Assembly: GCA_022059125.1 (NCBI GenBank)
Contig: JAEUWY010000008.1
Location: forward strand, 1,302,001 to 1,366,000
Source of the DNA: Corynespora cassiicola
Taxonomy: Eukaryota > Ascomycota > Dothideomycetes > Pleosporales > Corynesporascaceae
Reading direction: 5' to 3'
Length of the DNA stretch: 64,000 nucleotides
Part shown: piece after piece, positions 41,836 to 54,473 of the stretch
How the letters are laid out: each line of letters opens with the position of its first letter
Position numbering within the stretch: the first letter of the stretch is position 1
Translations under genes and position numbers: made by a program
The notes under the pieces: model-generated
What the model saw: only the letters and a program-made list of their open reading frames with translations
Database searches by the model: none
Told to the model about the DNA's origin: nothing

Positions 41836-43200
41836 CTCGTTATCGTGCGATTGGCTTAAGAGTTATCTCGTGTGAGACGCAAAGGCAAAGGCTGCGCAGG
41901 GGTGGCAGAGTAGGACGTAGTAGTTTCGGGGTTGAGGAGGTGTAGGACTATACGAAAGGTTAGAGAAACAGCTGCACAGTGAGAGGTATGCGATAGAGGG
42001 AGCAGGGTTCTCTTGCGGGAGGAGCAGTGCCTTCGACAATACAAGCCAGCCAATTTGCGCATTAATGGAGCTAGGACGTATGCGCGACCAAAAATCCAGA
42101 AATACATGCGTGCATTCATGAGACTGTGAAAATAAGGAGAACAATAGACTGTGCAACACTTGCGAGGCCTAGGATGGTGAATGGGAGCGGTTATGATGGA
42201 ACATTGGTGGAGAAACAAATCGGCCATTGATTTCGAAGCACGTGTCTAGTGCACAGGCCACTTTTGCCAAAATACATCACTTCGCTACAGCAAGAGGAAT
42301 TCACTGCTTCAGTTTTGCTGCCCAAAACTTTTCATGAGACAACAGCATATTATTTCACTGACATAAGACTTTTGCTCTCCCGCTGACTTCGGCATATCAT
42401 TATCACGTGAATGTACCCATCTTTTGTCCGCGAACTAGCACGTTAGAAGCTGCGAGTACTCATAAGCAAATTGGGGCCCACAAAACGCCGACACTCTGCG
42501 CCCACTGCCAGCCTCTTACTAATCCTAAAACTCAACAAAGCGTATGCTCAAGCCTTAGGGTCTTGCCATAAAGCTGTTCAGCCATTGCCAGCCTTGAGTT
42601 TGCTGTCGCACGCAGATTTATGCAAAGCTGCTATTTTTATTGATACTTGCAATGCGAGCCATCACAAATCCTGCATAGTGTATAGTGGCTCTGAATGCCT
42701 CACGTGATGCACTTTCAGTGGTTGTGGGATGTGTGGCGCACGGAAATACAATGAACTGATTCCGGGATCCGAGCAGGGCCCAGCCAGAGCGCTCGATTAA
42801 CGTGGTTCAAGATTGAACTCGCAACAAGCTTTCGAGACAGCCACCGTACAGTGTCAAGACGCGAAGTGATAGTCGACCGTACCATCCTACCCGAAATTTT
42901 TTTTCAGCACAAAGACGAACGATTGAGCTGCGTTCTAGCGCTGCAAACAATCTGTTTATCCCTCTGCTAACTGAATAGGAGGCTCGCTCAAGTTTTGCTA
43001 CGTCTTCATGCTTCTGAAGCGCACCGCGACTGATACATACTCCAAGCAACAGCTAGATGTCGATTCAGCTTGTCGAAGGGGAATACAATAGGTGGCTACA
43101 TTAGAATAAGACAGATGGGCCAGGAGGTCTCACCCAGCAGGCATGGCAGCGGATAAAGATGGCCATACGGCCCGATTGCCTATTCGCGTCGCACATCCAC
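41836..43200. other. Intergenic, no gene seen
   Basis: Short frames on both strands without motif; nothing repeated elsewhere in the window. Confidence 0.45.
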
Positions 43201-43214
43201 CATCGGTCACAACC

Positions 43215-43738
43215 ATGTCGACCATAACCGACTCCTCAGGGCTTATCACCAAAACGACGGTGATCCTCGACAAGCCATTTGACTGGGCCGATTGGCTCAT
43301 GCTCCGACGCGATAGGGCTGAGCAAAACGACGTCTGGGAACATTGCGATCCCAGCAAACCGCCACAAGACCTTGGGCCACAGCCTATGCGCCCACGTCTT
43401 ACCGACTTCAAGGAAAATGCGACTAGACTCTCTCAGCTCGGGAAACGAGCAGGAAGACTATCGCGATGCCCTTGAAACGTTCAACTACGAATCTCCACTC
43501 GTACTCGCATCGCGATCCTGGCATCTCCACCCTCTACAAAAGGCTCGATGATGCCAACAATAGACACATAGGACATACCGTTGATGCTTTTACCAAGAGA
43601 ACTGCGTTGTTCTCTGGTTTTGAGATCAAACCCGCATCTGGAAACCACACTAAGGCAGAGCTACAGATGAGTATATGGATCGCGGCATCTTTGCGCAAGA
43701 AACATTATGACTTAGGCAGCTTAAGCGAACCACTATGA
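43215..43738 (+). mobile_element. Ty1/Copia gag relic
   Basis: From ATG 43215 the frame reads KPFDWADWLMLRRDRAEQND and VWEHCDPSKPP, the typical start of Copia gag (a W..WL....A...VW.Y.DP pattern). Around 43440 the frame shifts to NEQEDYRDALETFNYE, then to a third frame ending at 43738. No integrase, reverse transcriptase or LTR was found. It is a short decayed fragment. Confidence 0.45.
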
Positions 43739-46106
43739 TCCGTAAGCAGAGCGTCATAGATCACCACCACTGGTAGGGAGGACGGCCGAGATTTTCCTGC
43801 CCAGGCTTTGCGACTGTGTATGTCTTGGAGGTGTAATTGGGAAACCGAAAACACAGATTTTAGGCTGGTTGTAAAGCATAAAGTTGTGGTTGCTTTAGTA
43901 GGCGTTCATATGTTTTTTCAAAACAAGGAAAACAGAGAGGCAGCGGTGGATTATTTTGTTATATGCCTGTTATAGCAACGGAATGATGAGCCCAGCGCAC
44001 GAGTTGTGGGTACACTTTGAGCATGAAGGCGCGTTTCACATGCACTGTATCCAGTCATGGCGCACTACGCCGAGCTTATCAACAACAAATAGGAGTTCTA
44101 AAATTCCTTTCCCCTGTCGTCTAACTTTATTGTCTTCAACGTCCCTGGACAAAAATCGGCCAAATTCCTCACGAGCCCGTTCAGACTAGCTCTCCAGTCG
44201 CCCTCCAGCGAGCACTCTCATGCGTTTCTTTGCGATTCGACCAGATATGCCGTAACTAGCCCATCAAAACGTGCAGTAGCTTGTACTTCCTCTACTGAAG
44301 CCGCTGCTTGGTCGTCTCATGAATCGAGTTCAAGTATCTGTCGTACCTCGCCGTCAATTGCAGGCGGAAGCTCTGCCGGACTGTCTACAAAAACACCAGC
44401 GTGGTGCATGTTTCTTGTTCGGTACGTTTGCAGCGACGGTCGTTTACTAGGGCTAGGTGTTCGAGATTAATAGGAGCGCGCATGGCGTTTTGCGTTGCGG
44501 CGCCCGCGCTCGCTCAAAGCCGCGCTGCGGGGTGTCGGAGGTGCTGCCATGATGTCAGGATCACTAGTAGCTGTACAGTCTTCCACCCAGTGTTGAAGTA
44601 GCGATTCAGACGTTACAAGAATCGATGGTTGTGTGGAGTGAAGTGTTTCTTGCGTGAGTGGAGGGGTTTGCGATGACGGATGCAATGGAGGTGAGGAGCA
44701 TGCGCAGGATGCCCGAACGTCGGGACAGGACGATTCATAGTGCTTTACGCCCCGAGAACTGCTGCAAGAAGACCGCCGAGCATCATTGTCAGATGCTGGT
44801 CGCTTCATCGTGTGCAATCGGTGTACGTTGGATTCCCGGAACAAGATGCATCGCGCTTGGAAGTAACGATATTGACGTTCGGAGCCAAAACAATCGGAAA
44901 AACCTCGGCTTGGCTGCTCGGTGTTAGTGCCACAGCCGAGCCGAGGTGCTTTCGCACCAATGCATCACAGCCTTGCCCTCTCTATATACACTTCTAAGTT
45001 CCAACATATCCATCGCAAAGTCAGGGCAAGAGAGGGTCGGCCGTCTCTGTCAGCAGTGGTAACTGAACGTACCATTTGAATACGATGTACCTCACAATGA
45101 TCGCTAAGCGAGCTGCCGTATATTAGTCTAAGGTGTGGATGTGGGGAAGAAGAATGAGGACTAAGTTGATTGCTATAGATGACTACGGCTATGTACTTAT
45201 GTCCTCCATAGACTAGGGTCTGTCTGAAGTGCTTGGGGTGGTAGATTCCATATACCAAAAGCAAGCATGCCACTCTAATGGTTTTGATTGAGGCGCGTGT
45301 AATCGGATTGAATTCTTTCCGTCGTGATGTAGTTTTAGTTGGACTGATCATGGAAATTGTCACTGTGATATTTGTGATGTTGAGAAATTTCTGATACTCT
45401 TTCTCTTGCCTTTCTCTTTGCGGAAGGGAATTCATCCGGATCGCTCCTTTCCATAGTCTGGACTTTCCACTAAACTTCTGCTTCGTAGAGATCAGCTTTT
45501 TATCGACAAATAAATCACTTGCTGTAGAAGCTTAGCTGTATGTATGAGTTTTTCAAATCTATATCGCATGCAAGCCCGGGCTTATAGCCTGTTGAAGCAA
45601 GTGGCTCTGTTTTTGTTATGTAGGTAGGTGGAATACCTATGTATGTACATGTACGCGCACCCAACACCTGTTACACATATGTTTCGGCCACCGTTACACT
45701 CAACACGAATTGTGGCTACTAGTGTATGACAACATTGCTGATGCGTAGCAACTGACATGCACAGAGTCATAAGAGCACTCATTGCCCTAGTATACAAGGA
45801 ACTTGCTAAAAAAAAGTTTGGCACCCTTGGATTTCTTACGGTTGAGAAATTGCATGGATACGCGTCGTGTTGTTGGTGAGGCAGCCCGAAAACTGATGTG
45901 GCTCAAGGAGTGATGAGACATTCTACTTGCTTCCTGTGTGGCCGTCGACATAAATGACAAGTTTTGAGAGGGTCCGGGGCGGAGCTCTTGTGCTCTTTGT
46001 ATCTGAGTCATGATAAACAATGTTCCTGCTACCTTTAATGGCCAATCACATTACAAAAGCGGCCAGTCTTTCTCCGCAATCATAAGGGACAGCAATATTG
46101 TACATC
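43739..46106. other. Intergenic with dispersed repeat
   Basis: No supported gene; several overlapping short frames lack motif. It contains copy 2 of dispersed repeat A. Confidence 0.45.
45140..45273 (+). repeat. Dispersed repeat A, copy 2 (134 bp)
   Basis: Aligns end to end with 25897-26031 in the same orientation. Identical cores include AGTTGATTGCTATAGAT and CTAGGGTCTGTCTGAAGTGC. The flanks on both sides are unrelated, which marks the repeat ends. Confidence 0.75.
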
Positions 46107-48546
46107 TCATCTTGATTCTTCGAACGTCTCAGCAGCTTCTTCGAAGAAATCACAGGAACTCGTTGAATCCTCATCGACCTTCGAGCTACCAGGGCATGAA
46201 AAGAAATCCAACCGTTGCAACAAGAACTGTCTATCCGTCATGACAATTGTTGGGCTAGAGCCCTCGCAAGTGAGAACCTGTTGTGAAAGACCTGCCTCCG
46301 CTAACTGGTCCGAGCTCTTGGTTGGATTTGGTGCACTATTGATCACTTCAAGTAATTCTTCGAATGCGAATGAGAGTTTCTCGGTATGATCCGCTCGTTG
46401 ACGAAGTCGGTCGCTAAAATCACCAATGCCGTAGCTTTGATCTTGTCGAGCCCGCAAATGGTCAATACCGGCGAGAATTTCGAGCGTTTCCACATCAGCA
46501 TAAAGAGCTGCAATCTGAAGGAGATGTGGACCTTTGAGACGCGGGCAATCAGTGTACTCATGCCATCTATCGAGAATCAAACGGAGTACGTTATGGCTAT
46601 TGTGAATAATGGCAGTCGTGAGTGGAGTAGATCCGGATACTGAGGTTGCGTTGATGTTGGCTCCGTATTCAAGGAACAGCATGGCGAACCCCGCATTGTC
46701 GGTTCGCGCGGCGTGGATGAGAGAAGTAATCCCATCCACTCCACTAGACTCGACATCAGCTCCAAAGTCGAGAAGACTTTTGACAAGTGAGATATCGTTT
46801 GATCGTCGTGCAGCAACGTTGAGTGGACTGCCTTTCTTGATCTCTGGCGGCAGTGGGGCATCTGGATATGCGCCTGCTTCGAGTAATAAACGTACACAGG
46901 ATGTATGGCCTTGAGCAGCAGCATTGGACACTGGACCAGACAGCTGAACATCAATGATATTCGGATCTGCGCCGTGGCTCAGTAACGACACTACCGTGCG
47001 AGCATCTCCTTTGGCCGCGGCCCATGCTAGCGGAGTTCGACCCATACAATCCTGCGCGTTGATATCTTCGGGATACAACAGGAGCCCCTCCTGCAGACTT
47101 TTGAGTGACAACCCAAGAACTATACGATGGATCAATGTGAAACCGGCCTCGTCGATATAATCTTCATAATGACCGCCTCTTGTGATGAGTCGTAAGGCCT
47201 CGATCCCGTCTTCTGGGAGGCTGCCTTCCAGGAGGAAGTGACAAGATTTGATGCGTGGACTATTGTCATTTGTGGAGATCGGTTTGTAGTCGGGATCGGC
47301 GCCAGCGTGAATGAGGAATTCGCATGTTGCGTACTGTTTTCCATACAATGCCCAACGCAACAAAGAATACCCTCTTGTAGGACTGACATCCCGTGGAGAT
47401 GCTAAACCCTTACTGAAGAGGTATTTTAAGCCTTCGATATTTCCATTGAGTGCGAAGTTGATGCATTCAGCGCCATCAGGTACACTTCTGAATGTCTGCA
47501 GTTGAAACATTGATCCAGTGCTGGCCTGATAACCTGCTTGGAGTCTAACAATCGTAGAAGAGAGCATGCCCAACGGGAACCAGTATTCTATACTGATCTT
47601 GCTTGCCCGGAACTTTGCGCATACATGGTTATCGCATTTTGGAGATAAATATGGAAGTCCCGTATATCCGATAAACAGTTTACCCAGAATATGATTCAAC
47701 ATCTTAGGGGATGCTGCTCTCTGCTGCGAATGGCATACACAGGCACAACCAGTGCGACATGTAGAGAATGGTGCTACTCGAACACTGAAACCATCTGATT
47801 GCTGATTGTCTGAAGGCATTTGTTTGCGTGGCGCAGGACTCAGTCTACGTGGAGCCGATCTGCCGACGAGGGAACCGAACTGGGTGAGCTGGGTTTCACG
47901 AACCTGCTCCGCTTGTTGACGCAGCATATCCTCAACACGGGCTATGCGGCTGTCAATGTCTGTGAGATTGCCCAAGAGATTGTTGTGACGTGCAAGCTGT
48001 TCCTGCGAGGACTGTGTCGTAACGATAGAAATATTCTCCAATTCAAGCCGTAGCTGAATCATGTCTTGCCTAGGTTCTTATCAGCTCCAGCCCCGCTTTT
48101 TAACACGTAAGCCGCGGAACCTACGAGTTTGATGCACCCAATAGAATGTTCAAGTTGCACTTAATGGACCGGATATCTTCCTGCAGTGATTGAAGAGGTC
48201 CGTGCTCTTTTCGCAGCATACTAGCGGTTAGCAGCGGGTGATAGGCATCGCGACATGAAACCCTCAGACGAGCCACAATGACCTGAAGTTCGCAGAGCTT
48301 CGTGTTTGCCTGTTTGAGCAGATGCGGTAGTGGCGATTGCTTGCTTTCAGACAGCGCAGTTCGTTTTTCGACCAAAGACGCGAGTTCATAGAGGACAATT
48401 TCGAGATCGGCTACCTCGTTGTTCACGGCGGCCAATCGACCCGGAAGGCCGCGGCATAGGGACCGGAGCTTTCCGAATGCGGTGCAAATGTGATTAGCGA
48501 GTGTTGCGATAGCAATCGCGCTTGCTGTGATGGATAACGGGTCCAT
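46107..48546 (-). CDS. Fungal STAND N-terminal domain/ankyrin-repeat protein
   Basis: Exons 48546-48125 and 48069-46107, with a 55-bp intron (GTAGGT...CCTAG), give 794 residues in phase. The N-terminus MDPLSITASAIAIATLANHI is the classic opening of the fungal STAND N-terminal domain and continues as a helical bundle to about residue 140. A coiled-coil and Pro-rich linker follows. A Cys/His cluster, CRTGCACVCHSQQ...CDNHVC, lies about residues 245-290. At least six ankyrin repeats lie between about 340 and 640, for example GRTPLAWAAAKGDARTVVSL and GSPLNVAARRSNDISLVKSL. No NACHT or NB-ARC is present, so this is a receptor-like architecture without the nucleotide switch. The family is widespread in filamentous ascomycetes. 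All repeats look intact. It is divergent from the GDE1-type gene, 538 bp apart. Confidence 0.8.
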
Positions 48547-49084
48547 CACTAGACTAAAGATGAGTCATGTGTCTATTCAGCAGACTTTGGACGAGCTTCA
48601 AAACAATAATGTCTTCTACCCAGCCGAAGGGTGTCTGTTATCTATATATCCGGCAATGACTAATGAGTTGGCTTGTGGCGTGGCATATTGCAAGGCCAAT
48701 CAATATGTTGCAAATACGCGCCCGCTCCTTCGGTTCGCCACTCAGAACCCGATTGCCAGACTATCATTGGAGGAACACAAGGGTATCATGCAGCAGGCCC
48801 CACCAGGGCGCTTCTTGTTATCTCTCCACGAGCAATAACTCTCTCATTCCTTTCTCTCTACTTTTCCTTCTTTCAGTTGGTTTGCTATGTTTCAAAAACT
48901 CTTTTGACCGTGTCGCCCTCATGTTCATGCATCCTCGGTCTGTTGCTGCCACATGCTTCGATATATCGCTTCTCTGTTCGATCCAGCCCTTGATGCAAAT
49001 CTACCTAAAGTCTAACTCAGACTCTCAAAATTGTATATCGAATCGTAGAACGACCACCAGAGCCTGTAGCTCCTCATAAGAAAT
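48547..49084. promoter_or_regulatory. Shared upstream region of two divergent genes
   Basis: 538 bp between the ankyrin gene (minus) and the GDE1-type gene (plus). C/T-rich runs near 48840-48890 resemble fungal promoter pyrimidine tracts. No clear TATA box was found. Confidence 0.35.
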
Positions 49085-52000
49085 ATGAAGTTCCGTAACA
49101 AGTTCAGTCGACATGTAGTTGTGGCCTGGGACTCGCACTATGTACCATACCAGCACCTGAAGGCTTCGCTGAAAGCAACAAAAAGAAAAGGACATGAGCC
49201 TTCAGCAGGTTTGTTTAAGTAACTAAACTAACTAAAATTGCTGAATTTTTACAGACTTCTACGTTTGGTTTGCACAAGCAATTGAAGCCAACACAACTTT
49301 TTCTCAGCAGCGTCACACTGTGCTGCAATATGACGAGGATCAGCTCGAAAACCAGTGGAGTGATACGCTTGCAGGTCACCATTCTGAACTTGCATACCTG
49401 AATTTTGTGAGCCTACAGGAAGCTCTGATAGAACTGTCATTGTTTTATCGGGTCAATTACGAAGCGATGAATCGTATATACGCTAAACTTGTCCGATTCA
49501 GGGGGCCATACAACCCGGAACTAGAAAAACATCGACAAAACATTCTTGCGCACTTTGAAGATCACAAAAAAGCGTACATGAAATGTGTGAAACAGCTCAG
49601 TAGAGTTGAAACCAGGATCGCAACGTTCCCGAACGAGAAGTTTGCCAAAAGACTCGACCCAAACACCCTTGATCGGAACCTCCGATTGGTCAATTCGATA
49701 TTGCACAAGGACAGTAAAAGCCTCATCAAACGAGATGGAAATAGTCAGAACCCTCTTCACTTTGGTGCAACCCACGGCATGGTCAATTTTTGCATGAGTG
49801 TACTGTCCACGGCCAGCTCGGTTGAGGAACAAATCCTACTTCGAGATGAGGCAGGATTCACTCCACTGCATTTGTCTGTTGCCCGTGGTCACGTTGAAGT
49901 TGTTCAATTGCTGCTGTCAGCCATAGACAAGCTATCCAGGTCTATACCAGACGAACTTCTGCATATGGCACTTCGACGAGAAGACGACGATATGGTGAGA
50001 TTGTTGGTTTCTAGATCGATAGGCCTTCAACACAAATCTTGCTCCGGGGAAAGCTGCCTTTACGTTGCGGCTCAACTTGGACGAAACGATTACCTTCGTC
50101 TACTACTGCCGATGTTGAGTACTGAATACCTCGAGGCTGCTGAGTCTGCATGCCAATGGACGCCTCTGTTCATCAGTTGTATAGAAGGACATGCCTCGAC
50201 TGCCATGCTGCTGATAGACGCCGGGGCTAACACAACTCGCGTCGATTATCTTGGATGGACCGCACAAGAGAACGCGGCGTTCAGGGGCTATTTGACAGTA
50301 GCCGAGTTGTTCTCAGCCATCGACGCAGCACCAGAACCTTGTCTTTCTCTATCAGATGAAGGTCTGCAGCGTGAGAAAGCATCTTGGTTCGACTCCAAAC
50401 TGGGACACCCGCATGTCATCCTTAATCTGGGTAGCTTGCAAAAGACAAACTTGTCAGAACCTCCAACTTTGGACCTCTCTGGAACGCTAGGGCATGGACT
50501 CGTGCTAAAAATTTCGACTTCACAATCTGGCGGATCAATTGAGCGCATGCTGCCTCTCTTTGATGATGCAGTCGACGACTCATATGTCTTCGTAGTAAAA
50601 GATCCAGCGGCAACAATGATAACGTTTGAAATTCACAAAGATGGCGCTGAGCGAGACGAGTACAGCACTCTTGTTGGTACGGGCATTACATATCTGCATA
50701 CTCAGAATGTATGTCTAGGTTCTCGATATGGAACTCTGTTGAGAGAACAATGCGTACCCATACTCTGTAGACATACTCTGAGACCAATGGGGACTCTGAC
50801 CTTCTCATACCTAATCGCTGGACCGTACCATCAACTTCGATGCCCTTTACCTAGTATCGCATCTCTCGAAGCGACTAGTTCGGTTCAGCTAGTAGGACAT
50901 CGAGGTAATTGCTTTAGACATCAGTGTTTCATGTACACTAATTTAGTTCAAGGACTTGGTCAAAATTCCCAGGAGTTTTTCCTTCAACTTGGAGAAAACA
51001 CGATTGAGGTGCGGAAGTACGTACCAATGCAATAACTAACTAACATATTATCCAGTCTTTCCTCGCAGCTAGAAAACAAGGTGCAAGATACGTAGAGGTA
51101 TGTCAATGTTTTCCCAACCAGTGACGGCCTTCGATTGATTTAAGTAATGACAATTATGAGAAACTAATTCGGTCTAGTTTGGTAAAGAAAATCTTCTCCC
51201 GCTACATGAACGGCAAATACTCACTTGAAACAGATGTTCAGGTCACGAAAGATCTCATTCCTGTACTATTCCATGATTATTCATTGAGTGAATCGGGTAC
51301 GGATATTCCAATCCATGACGTGACTTTTGACCAGGTCAGCACTGATACGAAGAAGACGGATAGTACTTGGCTGATTTTTTTAGTTTATGCATTCCAGTAA
51401 CATTCAATCTCCGCACGGCTGTTCTCCATCTATTGTTGGAAACTACAAGAGCAGCAGAGCCCATGGCCATGATCGCCTTCAGAGACCACGTTCAAGGTCG
51501 GTTGAAACGACCTATGAAGAAGGTGCGAAGCAAGTGAAGAACAGAATGAAGCACACTGTAGACTACTTAAAGAAGGGGTTTAAGCCGAACACCCGTGGTG
51601 ACTTCATTCAAGACACTTTCGCTACGCTTGAAGAGGCGCTTTGCAATGTTCCAGATGACATAGGGTTTGATATGGAAATCAGTAAGTAAACCACCCAGAG
51701 GATTGTATGTGGTATTGAAGCTTTCAGAGTACCCGCGTGTACACGAAGCTCTAGAGGCTGGATTTGCGCCAGTTTCAATTGACATCAACATATTTGTTGA
51801 CACAATACTGGATACGATCACCCGTTTCGGAGGAGGACGCGATATCGTTCTATCTTCCTTCACCCCTGACATTTGTATTCTGCTTGCCATCAAGCAGAAG
51901 TCATATCCAGTATTGTTTATTACGAATGCTGGGAAGCACCCGATGTCTGACAAAGACAAGCGCGCCAGTAGTCTGCAGATTGCAGCGCGATTCGCTAAAC

Positions 52001-52281
52001 AATGGGGCTTGGCTGGTATCATAGCTGCGGCAGATTCTTTGATAATGTGTCCGCGTCTTGTCAACTTGATCAAAAGTCAAGGACTTATTTGCGGAACGTA
52101 CAATGGTTTGAATAATGAACCAGCAAATGTGGAGGTAAGCCTGTCATTATGCTTTGCAGAAAAGAATATCATCGTACTAATTGAATGATAGCTTCAAGCC
52201 AGGGCTGGCGTTGATGTTATTGTAGCGGACCGCGTTGGGCTCATATCAAAGGCTCTGAAGACAATAGGCCCCCACAGGTAG
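49085..52281 (+). CDS. GDE1: SPX-ankyrin-GDPD glycerophosphocholine phosphodiesterase (GDE1-type)
   Basis: Eight exons: 49085-49208, 49255-51008, 51056-51097, 51178-51181, 51234-51334, 51384-51681, 51728-52134 and 52192-52281. They encode 939 residues in phase. The N-terminus MKFRNKFSRHVVVAWDSHYV starts an SPX domain (to about 190), the phosphate/inositol-pyrophosphate sensor. Ankyrin repeats span about 210-350 (GFTPLHLSVARGHVEVVQLL). The GDPD domain shows VGHRG, ENT, YVEFDVQVTKD (general acid/base Glu and metal Asp), LFHDYSL, and IGFDMEIKYP. GDE1-type enzymes hydrolyse glycerophosphocholine in the cytosol to supply phosphate and choline. Exon 4 is only 4 nt (TTTG); it supplies the Phe and the first base of the Asp in the catalytic EFD motif. 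The protein stops at TAG 52279. It is shorter than usual for the family, mainly in the linker between SPX/ANK and GDPD. Confidence 0.85.
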
Positions 52282-53020
52282 GTAGTTTAGAACTACATTT
52301 TCTGAGAACGGCATGATGACATAGATACCGGACTCCAAGAAATGTATATACTCACTGTCAAGAACTTTCGCAGTTGCAGCTCCCTGTTGGGGCCACCAGT
52401 CACTTTACCTCCATGATTGATAGCTTACGCTGTGCTTCATTGACCACCTCACCCGACCACTCGCCGCGACTGTGCGGCCTCGTCCTGCTCGGATGTCCCA
52501 GAAATCTTGATTCGTGGACGTCTCGATACAGTCATGTGCGCGCGCTTAACTTTAATAGCTCATGCAGGTGGGGTTTCAGCCACTGGCTCATAATTGTCGG
52601 CAAATGCTATGCGTTGATCATTAGCCTGAAATGGTAAATGCAGGCCAGCAAATTTTTTTGAATTGCGCCTGTGCTCTAGCGCTTGCAGCTCAACCCATGG
52701 CAGGCGAACCATCCTGGCGCTTGTGACTCCCTTTATGAGGATTGGTTATTTCCAGTAATTCGGCATGTTCTCATCGGAACTTTTCTAACTGACCGAACGT
52801 TGACATAGCAAGTCAATGCTCTTCTCTTGGTATGCTGTTCTATAGCATACACCTGTCGGCTGCATGAAGGAATGATCGTGACAAGTTTTGCGTATTTTGT
52901 CTGCAAGGCCAACTTATAGAACAGTGAGCCCCCGACGCATCGCCCTCGCCCCCCTGCCCTCTCCTTCGGCACCTCCATTCTCGAAAATGCCATCATCGCC
53001 TTCCCCTCCTCCCTCTTCGC
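52282..53020. other. Intergenic, no gene seen
   Basis: Short frames only; none with a motif. Confidence 0.45.
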
Positions 53021-53407
53021 CGACTCTGCCCTCCTCCTGCACTCCGAGACGCCCTGCGCGCACACAACCAGCACATCCAAGTCCCCAGCGAGTCCTCGCT
53101 CAACCTCATGGTATCGACTCATAAAGATCATTTGTACTTTGGCCACAGGCGGCAGGCGTGTCCTGGCCGGTTCTTCGTGGCTAGTGAAATCAAGATGACT
53201 CTTGTGCGGTTTTTGATGGAGTTTAAGATTAGGTGGACGGGGGAGGCTGGGGAGAAGGGGTCAAGCTTATATTATGCGGGCCCATTTTTGGTTTACGCTG
53301 TGAATCCCCATATCTTGGTACTGCTTTCGCAAACTCAAATCCAATCGGTGCTGGTCACGTTTTTGAAGTACAACTATCAGTCGAGTGACAGCGCCTCCCC
53401 CGGCTAG
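53021..53407 (+). pseudogene. Cytochrome P450 C-terminal remnant
   Basis: One frame runs ALRDALRAHNQHIQ, then VSTHKDHLYFGHRRQACPGR, then FFVASEIKMTLVRFLMEF. This is the haem-binding loop and L helix of a fungal P450. The consensus FxxGxRxC has Arg (HRRQAC) in place of the conserved Gly two residues before the Arg; the haem Cys is present. No I helix, ExxR or N-terminal half is found upstream. It is a truncated relic. Confidence 0.6.
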
Positions 53408-54473
53408 CTATCGCATGTTCCGCCAGTTTCCCGGTTCGGCTTCCCTAATAGTCGTCTCACTCAGTTCTTCCGGTCGGCATCTCGGAGCTTTCGCCTCATC
53501 AACTGCAATAGCTTCACGACCGTATGACATGCGAGAATCGGGGTTTTTTTTTCGGATTCTCGCGGTGATAATCCCTTTATCGTTCCACGGCAGATTCAAC
53601 TCCACACTCCCTGGTGTGGTCCGAAACTCATTCCATTATTTTCAGAGTGGCCTTAATCAGGGCGATCGATCTCATACGCTTCAGACCGACTTCCGCTTGG
53701 CGTCACAGTTCGACCACAACCATCATATTTTTCCTGCTTCAACATGGTATAAGAATCAGAAGTGTCTGAAGCATGGGTTTACTGCAATGAAGGATCTCTA
53801 GAAGTGTGTGGGGAAGTGTGAGGTGCCTGTCGAGTTGGCCCATCTCGCTGAGGGGCGTTTCTCGCTTACGGGCGATGCACGTTATAACAAGAAGAGAAAG
53901 ATAATCATCAAGGCCTATGCTAGGACTCATTAAGCTAGTCTCTCATTCTAGGTCAATGTAGAACCTACGATTCGGAGGTTAAGTCATAGTCTTGGTTGGA
54001 GCCCTTAAATAGGCACAGAGGCAACCCCTTCACACCTTTATAGCATAGCTTTGAATGGCTCGACCACAGGCTTCTACATAATTCACGATCATCATGGCCT
54101 TCATGTTTACCCTCTAGGCTATATCAAATCAGTCCACACACAAAAACTATATTGACTGGGTATCTAAGTAGACTCGCTTGGTACTCGAGCCTACAGCTCC
54201 CTCTATGTGAAAAGATTCACCTGAATCTTGTCCTCCAGTGGTGAGTCTGGTATTTTGCCTCGGTCCCAACCCTCCCTTCGAATGTCTTCAAACGTCCGAC
54301 ATCCTACTAAAAAAATTTGTGCTGCTGACCCTATTTCTCCAAAGATCTTCAAGCCACTTGTTCGAAAATCTCGTAGCGTGTCGACGAGCTAGAGTCTTGA
54401 AGCCTTCTCTCTATTTACACGATGATTTGATTAGTCGTCCCTGTTTGCTGCTTTTTTTGGGCGAGTTGCTAAA
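53408..54473. other. Intergenic, no gene seen
   Basis: Scattered short frames without motif. Confidence 0.4.
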
